From positions 70,564 to 134,563 of the forward strand of contig JBDZVD010000003.1 of NCBI GenBank assembly GCA_040255525.1: 64,000 bases of DNA, read 5' to 3'. This document shows positions 45,599 to 54,284 of this stretch, piece by piece (position 1 is the first letter of the stretch; the number at the start of each line of letters is the position of its first letter). This DNA is from Rugosimonospora sp040255525. GTDB taxonomy: Bacteria; Actinomycetota; Actinomycetes; Mycobacteriales; Micromonosporaceae. The notes under the pieces are model-generated. The model made no database searches and was not told the DNA's origin. It saw only the letters and a program-made list of their open reading frames with translations. The translations under genes and the position numbers were made by a program.

Positions 45599-45925
45599 GG
45601 CGCCACCCTTGTCTGGCATCGAGGTCACCGGCACAGCATGACGGCGCCCGTCGATTCCGCGCGTCTTCACCGTTGCGGTGGTGGATCGACGGTGCGACCG
45701 GCCGCCGGCGGCCCGACCGCGGCCGCGCAAGGCGGAAGATGCCCCCGCCCGGACCTACGGGGATCATCGTGTTGACCCGATGCGGGCGTGCGGCTGTTCG
45801 GGCGGGAACCCGGCTAGAGGCCGAGGTCTCGCAGGCGCCGCCGTACTGAACACCACCGTCGGTCCACGGGCCGGCCGACCCGTCGGTGAAACCGAGTCCA
45901 GCACGTGTGTGAAGGTCGTGAATAC
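45599..45925. other. Divergent promoter region between two operons
   Basis: 327 bp separate the leftward epoxide hydrolase/sugar operon from the rightward GH38 operon. Both promoters must lie here. Several GC-rich short palindromes (e.g. 45700-45713) are within chance expectation; no operator is claimed and no small gene seen. Confidence 0.5.
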
Positions 45926-48900
45926 GTGATAGACATCATCGAGGTCGAGTCGACTCTGCTGTTCGTCGGCACGCAACACAGTCCACGCCAGCTTCACCGG
46001 GTGACCGTGGTGAGCCGCTCGCCGCACCTTCCCGAGGCGCAACCGGTCACCCTGCGGATCGAGGGGCCGGGGGTGAGCACCCCGGAGCCGGTGGCGGTGC
46101 CGCCGCTGGGACCGGGCGAGCAGCGCGTGGTCGACGTGCCGGTCGCCGTCGACCCCGGCATCGCCGAGGGAACGCGGATTCCGGTGACGGTGTTCACCGA
46201 GACCCCGGCCCTCCGGGCGCAGCGCCCGGCCGAACTGGTCGTGGCCGAGCCCGGCTGGACCATGGTGATGGTGCCGCACTTCCACTACGACCCGTTCTGG
46301 TGGAACACCCAGGCCGGCTATCTGTCCACCTGGGACGATCTGCCGCCGGACGCCCAGGAGCCGCGCAAACCCGGTCAGGCTGTGGCGTTCGAGCTGGTGC
46401 GGGCGCACCTGGACCTGGCCCGCCGGGACCCCGACTACAAGTTCGTGCTCGCCGAGCTCGACTACCTCAAGCCGTACTGGGATGCGCACCCGCAGGACCG
46501 GTCCGACCTGCGCGCGCTGATCGCCGGCGGGCGGGTCGAGGTGGTCGGTGGCATGTACAACGAGCCGAACACCAACCTCACGAGCCTGGAGAGCACCATC
46601 CGCAACGCGGTGTTCGGCCTGGGCTTTCAGCGCGATGTCGTCGGCGCGGACCCGCGCGTGGGGTGGATGCTCGACGTATTCGGGCACGATCCGGCGCTGC
46701 CGGCCGTGCTGGCGGACGCCGGACTGACGGCCATTTCGTACGCGCGTGGGCCCTTCCATCTGTGGGGACCGGCCGCCACCGCCGGGGACGACACGGGAAT
46801 GCAGTTCGCCAGCGAGTTCGAGTGGATCGCGCCGGACGGTCGCGGCATGCTCTCGGGCTACCTGGCTCATCACTACCCGGCAGGTTGGCGGTTGAACGAA
46901 CTGGCCTCGCTCGAGGAGGCCGAGCAGGAGGCCTACGCCCAGTTCCGGGATCTGAAGAGGGCGGCGGCGACCCGCAACGTCCTGCTGCCGGTCGGGTACA
47001 ACCATGTGGTTCCGGCGCAGTGGACCACCGACATCCATCGGGACTGGAACCGCCGGTACGTGTGGCCGCGGTTCGTCTGCGGGCTGCCCAGCGAGTTCTT
47101 CGCCCGGGTACGCGAGGACGGGCACCGGCGCAGCCTCACGTTCAGCCCTCAGTCCCGCGACATGAACCCGGTGTACCCGGGCAAGGACGTCTCCTACATC
47201 GACGTCAAGCAGGCCCAGCGCGCCGCGGAGACCGCGATCCTGGAGGCGGAGCGGCTGGCCACGCTGGCGCTCCTGCTCGGCGCCCGCTACCCGGCCGAGG
47301 CGATCGACAAGGCCTGGCGGCAGCTGTGTTTCGGCGCCCACCACGACGGGATCACCGGTGTCACCTCCGACCAGGTCTATCTCGATCTGCTCGGCGGCTG
47401 GCGGGAAGCCTACGAGCTGGGGGCCGGGATACGCACGGCCGCGCTGCACCATCTCGCCGCGATGGTCGACACCCGCGGGGCCGGTCAACCGCTGGTCGTC
47501 ACGAACGCGCATGCCTGGGAGCGCGGCGACGTGGTCAGGGCGGTTGTCGAACTTCCGCAGCCGGGCCACTGCGGCATCGCGGTACTCGACGACAGCGGCC
47601 GATCCGTACCGGCGGTGGTCGCGGACGCCACCCTGCACGAGGACGGCACGCTCGCGGCGGCGACGGTGTCGTTCGTGGCGAAGGACATTCCCGCCACCGG
47701 CTACCGGACCTTCCGCGTCCACAAGGCGAACGGAGTGACCGGCAACGGGTGGCGACCGGTGGACGGCCACCGCGCGGAAAGCGACATCTTCCTTGTCGAG
47801 GCGGACCCGGAGCGCGGTGGCGCGCTGACCCGGATCCTCGACAAGCGCACCGGCAAGGAACTCGTACGCGCCGGCGCGGTCGCCGGCGGGCTGGTCCTTG
47901 ACGACGAGTACAGCGAACACCCCGAGTTTCGCAAGGGGCCGTGGCACATCATCCCGCGTGGCACCCGCCGGACCACGGAGACCGAAACGGCCGGCGTGCG
48001 GGCCGAGGTCTGCCCGGCCGGTCAACGGCTGGTCTGCGCCTGCCGGCTCGGTGATCTGGTGGTCACCACCGAGGTCACCGCCTGGCACGGCCTCGACCGG
48101 CTGGAGTTCCGGACCCGGGTCGACGGCTGGCACGGCCAGGACCAGCTCCTGAGGGTACGTTTTCCGTTCGACGTCGCGGGCGCGCGACCGGTGTACGAGG
48201 TGGGCAACGCGGTCATCGGTCGCACCTTCGGGTACACCGAGGTGGACGTCGCCGAGCATCCGTTCGTGCTGGACAGCCCGGCGTACACGTGGACCGGGCT
48301 GTCGTCGGTCGTGCGGGTCGCCTTCCCGGACGGCACCCGGCACGCGATCGGCGTCGCCGAGATCGTCGCCGACGCCGGGGGCGGTCCGGATCAGCCCACT
48401 GCGGTACGGGACCTCGTGGCGGCCCTCGCCCAGCAGGGCGTCACGGCGACGACCTCGCGACCGGACGGCTCCCGGTGCGGCTCACTGCGGCTGGACTCCA
48501 ACCTGCCCGACGTGCGCCTGAGCATCGGCGGTCCAGCCCAGAACCCGTTCACCGCCCGCGTGCTGGCCGCTGCCGGGAGCCGGTACGCGGCGCGCCTGGA
48601 CGAACAGCTCGCCGCGACCGGCCGGGCCCGGCTGTGGGTACCGGCCGCCGGTAGCCGGAGCGAGACCTGGCGGCCCGGCGCCGACCTACGCGGCGAGCGT
48701 GCCCTTCCGGTACTCATCGTCGCCGGTCGCGACGGTGTGGCCACGGCGGCGGCGATCAGGGATCTGGTCGCCGACCTGGCCGACGCGAGCATCGGCATCG
48801 AGCAGCCGGCCGGTGTCGACGGGCCGGCGACCACCGAGCCGCTGGAGGACTACTCCGTGGCGGTGCTCAACCGCGGCACTCCCGGCGTGGTCGTCGAGCC

Positions 48901-50275
48901 GGACGGCACGCTGTATCTGTCGCTGATGCGCGCCTGCAGCGGCTGGCCGTCCGGCACCTGGATCGATCCGCCCCGCCGCACGGCACCCGACGGATCGAGC
49001 TTCGCCCTCCAGCACTGGACCCACACCTTCGAGTACGGCCTGGTCTGTGGGCCCGGCGACTGGAGGGACGCCGGCTTCGTCCGCTCCGGCCAGGCGTACA
49101 ACAGCCGCTTGGCCGCCTGCCTCACCGACCCGCACAGCGGGAAGCTGCCGCCGGCCGCGAGCCTGCTGCGGGTGGAGCCGGACAACGTGGTGCTCACTGT
49201 GCTCAAGCGCCGCGGCAACGCCCTGGCCTCGGGGCGCCCGCCCACCTCCGACGACGCGGTCACCGTGCGGTGCTACGAGGCGCACGGCCGGGCTACCGAG
49301 GCCCGGATCCACTGTTTCCTCCCCCTGCGGGCAGGGGCGCGTGCGGACCTGGAGGAGCGCCCGCGCGAGCCGCTGGACGCCTCCGACGGCACACTCCGGC
49401 TCCCGCTGGGCCCGGCGGCCACGGTGACGGCCACCGCGGAGCCGGCGGTCGCCATCGCGGCCGACGGCGGTATCGTGCTCGGCCCCGACCGCGAGGCGGC
49501 GCAGCCGGTCTTCGCGCGGTACTGGCTGCACAACCGGGGAACCGCCCCGCTGGGTCATCATCCGGCCATGGTGTATCTGGAGCCCCGGACCGTCGAGGTG
49601 ACCGGTCCCACCACCGTGCGGCTCACCGTCTCGTCGACCGGTCCCGCGACGGGGCGCGTCGAGCTGCTGGTCCCGCCGGGGGTGGTCGCGACCAGCACCG
49701 AGGACCTCCGGTACGACCTGGACGACGGGTACCGCCGGTTCGAGGTGCTGCTGCGTCCCGGTCCGGGCGCGGGCTGCGGGGTCGGCCACCTCCGCGCCCA
49801 GATCACCGACGGCCGCGGGCAGACGGTCGAGGACGTCGTTGCCCTCCGCCTCGGCGACGTCGACGCCGGCCACCGCCCGTTGCGGGTACGGGTCGACCCG
49901 GCCGCGCTGACGCTCACGCCCGGCACCTCTCAGGAAGTGTGCGTCCGGTTGACCAACCGTTGCCTGAACGAGGTGTCCGGCGAGGCCGTGCTGATCGCCC
50001 CGTTCGGCACCTGGAACTTCCTCGGTCCGTGGACACAGGGCTTCACCGTCGCGGCCGATGGCGCGCAGACGGCGCTGCGGTACCGGGTCCAGGTTCCGCA
50101 CGGCACCCCATCCATGGACTCGTGGCTGCTGGTCAAGGTGATGGCGTTCGGCACCGTCGACTACACGCCCGCGATCCCGCTGCGGATCGCGGCAGCGGAC
50201 AGCGACCACGGCGGCGCGCCCGTCCGGGAACCCGTCACGGCATCCAGGGAGATGCACGCGCAGGTGCGGCCGTGA
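45926..50275 (+). CDS. Glycoside hydrolase family 38 (alpha-mannosidase-like)
   Basis: This 1449-residue protein has a GH38 catalytic core at about 110-480: HFHYDPFWWNTQ (His118, His120, Asp122 zinc ligands), nucleophile Asp250 in WMLDVFGHDP, and AHHDGITG (His472-His473-Asp474). The following helical and beta-rich domains (about 480-1100) match GH38 C-terminal parts. The last roughly 350 residues look like NEW3-type immunoglobulin-like domains (LRVRVDPAALTLTPGTSQEV). GTG at 45926 is taken as start; GTG at 45905 is also possible. No signal peptide is seen. An alpha-mannosidase in an enediyne cluster is unexpected. It is coupled to an MFS exporter. Confidence 0.9.
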   Translation: MIDIIEVESTLLFVGTQHSPRQLHRVTVVSRSPHLPEAQPVTLRIEGPGVSTPEPVAVPPLGPGEQRVVDVPVAVDPGIAEGTRIPVTVFTETPALRAQRPAELVVAEPGWTMVMVPHFHYDPFWWNTQAGYLSTWDDLPPDAQEPRKPGQAVAFELVRAHLDLARRDPDYKFVLAELDYLKPYWDAHPQDRSDLRALIAGGRVEVVGGMYNEPNTNLTSLESTIRNAVFGLGFQRDVVGADPRVGWMLDVFGHDPALPAVLADAGLTAISYARGPFHLWGPAATAGDDTGMQFASEFEWIAPDGRGMLSGYLAHHYPAGWRLNELASLEEAEQEAYAQFRDLKRAAATRNVLLPVGYNHVVPAQWTTDIHRDWNRRYVWPRFVCGLPSEFFARVREDGHRRSLTFSPQSRDMNPVYPGKDVSYIDVKQAQRAAETAILEAERLATLALLLGARYPAEAIDKAWRQLCFGAHHDGITGVTSDQVYLDLLGGWREAYELGAGIRTAALHHLAAMVDTRGAGQPLVVTNAHAWERGDVVRAVVELPQPGHCGIAVLDDSGRSVPAVVADATLHEDGTLAAATVSFVAKDIPATGYRTFRVHKANGVTGNGWRPVDGHRAESDIFLVEADPERGGALTRILDKRTGKELVRAGAVAGGLVLDDEYSEHPEFRKGPWHIIPRGTRRTTETETAGVRAEVCPAGQRLVCACRLGDLVVTTEVTAWHGLDRLEFRTRVDGWHGQDQLLRVRFPFDVAGARPVYEVGNAVIGRTFGYTEVDVAEHPFVLDSPAYTWTGLSSVVRVAFPDGTRHAIGVAEIVADAGGGPDQPTAVRDLVAALAQQGVTATTSRPDGSRCGSLRLDSNLPDVRLSIGGPAQNPFTARVLAAAGSRYAARLDEQLAATGRARLWVPAAGSRSETWRPGADLRGERALPVLIVAGRDGVATAAAIRDLVADLADASIGIEQPAGVDGPATTEPLEDYSVAVLNRGTPGVVVEPDGTLYLSLMRACSGWPSGTWIDPPRRTAPDGSSFALQHWTHTFEYGLVCGPGDWRDAGFVRSGQAYNSRLAACLTDPHSGKLPPAASLLRVEPDNVVLTVLKRRGNALASGRPPTSDDAVTVRCYEAHGRATEARIHCFLPLRAGARADLEERPREPLDASDGTLRLPLGPAATVTATAEPAVAIAADGGIVLGPDREAAQPVFARYWLHNRGTAPLGHHPAMVYLEPRTVEVTGPTTVRLTVSSTGPATGRVELLVPPGVVATSTEDLRYDLDDGYRRFEVLLRPGPGAGCGVGHLRAQITDGRGQTVEDVVALRLGDVDAGHRPLRVRVDPAALTLTPGTSQEVCVRLTNRCLNEVSGEAVLIAPFGTWNFLGPWTQGFTVAADGAQTALRYRVQVPHGTPSMDSWLLVKVMAFGTVDYTPAIPLRIAAADSDHGGAPVREPVTASREMHAQVRP

Positions 50276-51873
50276 AAACTGGCAGCATGGTCGCGGCCGG
50301 AGGCGTCAGGCAGAGCGGGTCCGCGGTCCGGTCCGGCCGGACCGCATGGATCGGCCTGGCGGTGCTCACCCTGCCGATGTTGCTCGCGATGCTGGACAAC
50401 GGCATCATCTTCCTGGCCCTCCCGCGGCTGACCACGGCACTGCACCTGGGCAGTACCGAGTCGCTGTGGATCGCCGACATCTACGGCTTTCTGCTGATGG
50501 GATCGCTGGTCACCGTCGGCCGGGTCGGCGACCGGATCGGCCACCGCCGGACTCTGCTGATCGGTGCCGGCGTGTTCGCCGTCGTGTCGCTGCTGGCGGC
50601 GTTCGCGACCAGCGCACCGATGCTCATCCTGGCCCGCGCGCTGCTCGGCGTCGCCGGCGCGAGCATCAATCCGTGCATCATGGCTCTGGTCAAGGAAATG
50701 TTCCCGGATCCACGCCAGATGGCCACCGCGTTCTCGGTGACGGCGACCGCGGCTCTGGTCGGCATGTCCATCGGCCCGGCCGCCGGTGGGTTCCTGCTCA
50801 ACTGGTTCTGGCCGGGCTCCGTCTTCCTGATCGGCGTACCGGTGATGGCGTCGCTGGTCCTGCTCGGGCCGTTCCTGCTGCCGGAGACCAGGAACCGGTC
50901 GGCGCAGCGGCTGGACTTCGTCAGCGCGGTCATGTGGCTGGCCGCGGTGCTGCCCACCATCTACGGGCTCACCACGGTCGCGCGCAACGGCTGGACGCCG
51001 CTTGCGGTCGTGCTGCTCGCTGTCGGGCTGGCGCTGGTCGCCGTCTTCATGGTCCGCCAGCGGCGCCTGCGCAACCCGCTGCTGGACACCCGGCTGTTCG
51101 GGGTCCGCGCGATCAGCGTCACGCTGCTGATGTACGTGATCGTCGGGATCATCCAGAGCGGCAACGGACTCGTGCTGACCCAGCACGTACAACTGGTCGA
51201 GGGTTACTCGCCCCTGGCCACGGCGCTGTGGATGACACTGCCGATCATCACGGCCATCATCGGCGTGCACCTCTCCACGATGCTGGTCAAGCGGATCCGT
51301 CCCCGATCGGTGCTCGCCGGCGGCCTGCTCATCGCCGCGGCCGGCACGACGGTGCTGACCCTGATGCACGCCGGCGGGATCGCGCTTCTGGCCGTCGGGC
51401 TGTGCGTCGTCAACTTCGGCACCAGCGCGGTCGGGGTGCTGAGCAACCAACTGGTCATGCACGCGGCCCCGGCGGACAGGGCCGGCTCGGCCGCCGGCCT
51501 GAGCGCCACCGCCGGGACGCTGAGCACCGCCCTGGGCATCGCGGTCTTCGGCAGCCTCACCACCGTCTTCTACGTCGGCAACGTGCACGTCCGCAACGGC
51601 GTGCCCGCCGCCAGCGTCACGGCCGCCAACGAGACCATCGCCGCCGCGGTCGACACCGCGCACCGGTTGCCGCCGGTGGCCGGTGAGGCTCTGCTGGCGG
51701 CCGCCCGGCACACCTTCAACACGGCGACGACCCACATCGCGGTGATCAGCCTGATGCTGTTTCTGGGACTCGCCGCCCTCGTCGCCAGGTCCCTGGTGAG
51801 CATCCCGCCGATCGGCGGGGGCCCGCACCGTGGCGAGGAGTTCGACGGCGACGCCGCCGAATCCGATCACTGA
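50272..51873 (+). CDS. MFS exporter, DHA2 family (SmvA-like)
   Basis: This 533-residue membrane protein has about 14 spans. Helix 1 has LLAMLDNGIIFLALPRL, with Asn and Gly where other DHA2 members have Thr and Ser; motif A is GRVGDRIGHRR; motif C-like VGMSIGPAAGGFLL follows. GTG at 50272 overlaps the GH38 stop (GTGA). It is the second cluster-linked exporter. A direct translational link with a glycoside hydrolase suggests that processing of a glycosylated compound and its export are connected. Confidence 0.92.
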   Translation: MKTGSMVAAGGVRQSGSAVRSGRTAWIGLAVLTLPMLLAMLDNGIIFLALPRLTTALHLGSTESLWIADIYGFLLMGSLVTVGRVGDRIGHRRTLLIGAGVFAVVSLLAAFATSAPMLILARALLGVAGASINPCIMALVKEMFPDPRQMATAFSVTATAALVGMSIGPAAGGFLLNWFWPGSVFLIGVPVMASLVLLGPFLLPETRNRSAQRLDFVSAVMWLAAVLPTIYGLTTVARNGWTPLAVVLLAVGLALVAVFMVRQRRLRNPLLDTRLFGVRAISVTLLMYVIVGIIQSGNGLVLTQHVQLVEGYSPLATALWMTLPIITAIIGVHLSTMLVKRIRPRSVLAGGLLIAAAGTTVLTLMHAGGIALLAVGLCVVNFGTSAVGVLSNQLVMHAAPADRAGSAAGLSATAGTLSTALGIAVFGSLTTVFYVGNVHVRNGVPAASVTAANETIAAAVDTAHRLPPVAGEALLAAARHTFNTATTHIAVISLMLFLGLAALVARSLVSIPPIGGGPHRGEEFDGDAAESDH

Positions 51874-51935
51874 TCCTGACCGCCGTACGGCACGCGCCGG
51901 CGCGGTGCCCGACGGCACGGCCGGAAGGAGGCGAG

Positions 51936-52802
51936 ATGAGCGACATGGTACGCATTCCGGGCGGGGAATTCGTCCGGGGAACTCCGGAATGGGTGCTCGA
52001 CCTGCTGGACCGTGCCGACCAGCCGTTCCCCCGGCGGTGGTTCGCCGACGAGACCCCGCTGACGGCCACCTCGCTGGACCCGTACCTCATCGACAGGTAC
52101 CCGGTGACCGTCGCCGACTTCGGACAGTTCGTGCGCGCGACCGGCTACCGTACCGAGGCGGAGCGCCGCGGGGTGGGGCTGATCTACGGGGCCGAGGGCT
52201 GGCACGAACAGCCGGGCGCCTGCTGGCACGCGCCCGGCGGGCCCGGCCGCTGGGTGTCCGGGTACGAGCGGCACCCGGTGGTGCATGTGTCCTGGGACGA
52301 CGCCAACGCGTACGCGCGATGGGCGGGCAAGCGGCTGCCGACCGAGGCGGAGTGGGAGTTCGCGGCCCGCGGCGCCGACTTCAGGCTCTGGCCCTGGGGC
52401 GACACCTGGGATCCCGGCAACGCCAACACCACCGAATTCCACGCCGCGTCGTTCAACTCCTACGGGAAGTGGCAGGCGTGGTGGAAGGCGGAGTGCCTGC
52501 GTGAGGGGGTGTTCCCGCGATCGACGCCGGTGGGCGCGTTCTCCTCCCGGGGCGACAGCCCGTTCGGCTGTGCCGACATGGCCGGCAACGTCTACGAGTG
52601 GACCTCGACGCTGTCACACCTGTACGACTCCACTGTGGACTGCGATCCGACCGTGCAGGCGGCGGTCGGCCGGTACCGCGTCATCCGCGGCGGATCGTGG
52701 ATGAACCTGCGCTACCAGGTGCGCTGCGCCGACCGGATGCACGGTGACCCGACCGGATGGTCGAGTTTCGCGCACGGCTTCCGCTGCGCGAGAAGCGAGT
52801 GA
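51936..52802 (+). CDS. FGE-sulfatase-like (SUMF1 fold) protein lacking the copper-site cysteines
   Basis: This 288-residue protein has the formylglycine-generating-enzyme fold: MVRIPGGEFVRGTPEW, the D-x-YPVTVADF region, HVSWDDANAYARWAGKRLPT, AEWEFAARGADFRLWPWGD, DMAGNVYEWTSTL and RVIRGGSWMNLRYQVRCADR. Functional aerobic FGE has two copper-binding cysteines in the segment after GGSW; here that stretch reads MNLRYQVRCADR, with only one Cys, so it is unlikely to be a true FGE. Other members of the fold are EgtB/PvdO-like oxidases. ATG at 51936 has GGAGG. Its role in the operon is unknown. Confidence 0.85.
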   Translation: MSDMVRIPGGEFVRGTPEWVLDLLDRADQPFPRRWFADETPLTATSLDPYLIDRYPVTVADFGQFVRATGYRTEAERRGVGLIYGAEGWHEQPGACWHAPGGPGRWVSGYERHPVVHVSWDDANAYARWAGKRLPTEAEWEFAARGADFRLWPWGDTWDPGNANTTEFHAASFNSYGKWQAWWKAECLREGVFPRSTPVGAFSSRGDSPFGCADMAGNVYEWTSTLSHLYDSTVDCDPTVQAAVGRYRVIRGGSWMNLRYQVRCADRMHGDPTGWSSFAHGFRCARSE

Positions 52803-52906
52803 GACGGCCGCGTCCCGGCACCGCCGGGGTGCGGCACGACGGACGCGCACGAACCAGGTCAATCGTGTTCGGGCAGCCAACAACCAAACCTGTTGAGGAG
52901 ATGCTC

Positions 52907-54253
52907 ATGCCGACCGTCCACAATGGAGATAGGGTCGTCGTGCTGGGCGGGAGTATGGCCGGACTGCTCGCCGCCAGAGTGCTCGCGGACCACTTCACCG
53001 AGGTGCTCATCGTCGATCGGGACGAGATCACCAAGGCGACCGGGTACCGCCGTGGGGTCCCGCACGGCCGCCACGCCCACGGGATCATGGCCAAGGGCCA
53101 GCAGATCCTGGAGGCCCACTTTCCCGGCCTCACCGCCGACATGACCGCGGCCGGCGTCATCTCAGGGGACTTCAACGGCGACATCCAGTGGTTCTTCAAC
53201 GGCCAGCGGATGAGCCCGGGGCACTCGGGGCTGCTGTGCGTGCCGGCCACCCGCCCGGTCCTCGAATACCACGTCCGCGAGCGGGTACGGAAGATTCCCA
53301 ACGTCACCTTCCTCGAGGGCTACGACATCCTCGATCTGTCGACCACCCCGGACCGGCGCCGGGTCACCGGTGCCCGGGTGCGGCGGCAGGGTGAGGACAC
53401 CACCCCCGAGACGCTGCACGGCGACCTCGTGCTGGACACCACCGGCCGGGGTTCGCGCACACCGGCGTGGCTGGAGGAGCTGGGCTACGAGCGCCCGGCG
53501 GAGGACCGGGTGAAGATCGGCCTGGCGTACACCACCCGCCACTACCGGGTGGACCCCGACCCCCTCGGAAGCGACCTGGCGATCATCCCGGCGCCGACGC
53601 CGGCGTACCCGCGCGGCGCCTTCTTCTACCGGCTGCCGGGTGACGGCGCACGCATGGAGCTGTCGCTCACGGGGATGCTCGGAGACCATCCGCCGACCGA
53701 CCCGGACGGATTCCTCGCCTTCGCCCGGTCGCTGCCCGTACCATCGATCTACCAGGCGGTACGCGACGCGGAACCGCTGGACGACCCGGTGATGTTCCAG
53801 TACCCGGCGAGCGTCCGGCGCCGCTACGAGCGGCTGACCCGGTTCCCCGACGGGCTGCTGGTCATGGGCGACGCGCTGTGCAGCTTCAACCCCATCTACG
53901 CCCAGGGCATGACCGTCGCGGCCCTCGAATCGCTCACGCTGCGCCGGCACCTGCGGGACGGAAAGCTGCCGCAGCCGCTGCCGTTCCTGCGGGACGCCGC
54001 CGAGGACGTCAACATCCCGTGGGACTTCTCGGCCGGCGCCGACCTCGGCTTCCCCGGCGTGGAGGGGAACCGCACCGCGAAAATCCGCATGGCGAACGCG
54101 TACGTGGCCCGGCTGCAGAAGGCCGCGGTACACGACCCCGCGCTCACCAACGCGTTTATCCGCGCGGCCGGGCTCATCGATCCCCCGCAGGCGCTCATGC
54201 GCCCCGGCAACCTGCTGCGCGTGCTGCGGCACGCGATCCGACCGTCATCCTGA
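52907..54253 (+). CDS. FAD-dependent oxidoreductase/monooxygenase
   Basis: This 448-residue flavoprotein of the PHBH-like group has an N-terminal VVVLGGSMAGLLAARVLADH, a RRGVPHGRHAHGIMAKGQ motif, DLVLDTTGRGSRTP (DG-like) and MGDALCSFNPIYAQGMTVAA (GD motif). No halogenase WxWxIP motif is seen. ATG at 52907 is chosen because GAGGAG is 6 nt upstream; ATG at 52901 is too close to it and longer frames have no site. The conserved HGRHAHGI signature suggests epoxidase or hydroxylase activity, possibly creating an epoxide used by the next enzyme. Confidence 0.88.
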   Translation: MPTVHNGDRVVVLGGSMAGLLAARVLADHFTEVLIVDRDEITKATGYRRGVPHGRHAHGIMAKGQQILEAHFPGLTADMTAAGVISGDFNGDIQWFFNGQRMSPGHSGLLCVPATRPVLEYHVRERVRKIPNVTFLEGYDILDLSTTPDRRRVTGARVRRQGEDTTPETLHGDLVLDTTGRGSRTPAWLEELGYERPAEDRVKIGLAYTTRHYRVDPDPLGSDLAIIPAPTPAYPRGAFFYRLPGDGARMELSLTGMLGDHPPTDPDGFLAFARSLPVPSIYQAVRDAEPLDDPVMFQYPASVRRRYERLTRFPDGLLVMGDALCSFNPIYAQGMTVAALESLTLRRHLRDGKLPQPLPFLRDAAEDVNIPWDFSAGADLGFPGVEGNRTAKIRMANAYVARLQKAAVHDPALTNAFIRAAGLIDPPQALMRPGNLLRVLRHAIRPSS

Positions 54254-54284
54254 CCACCACCCCATCGGTGAAAGGTGCCACCAG

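Noticed and set aside
51936..52802. True formylglycine-generating enzyme
   Set aside because: The paired copper-binding cysteines are not present and no sulfatase gene is nearby.
52907..54253. Flavin-dependent halogenase
   Set aside because: No WxWxIP motif; the FAD motifs fit a general monooxygenase.
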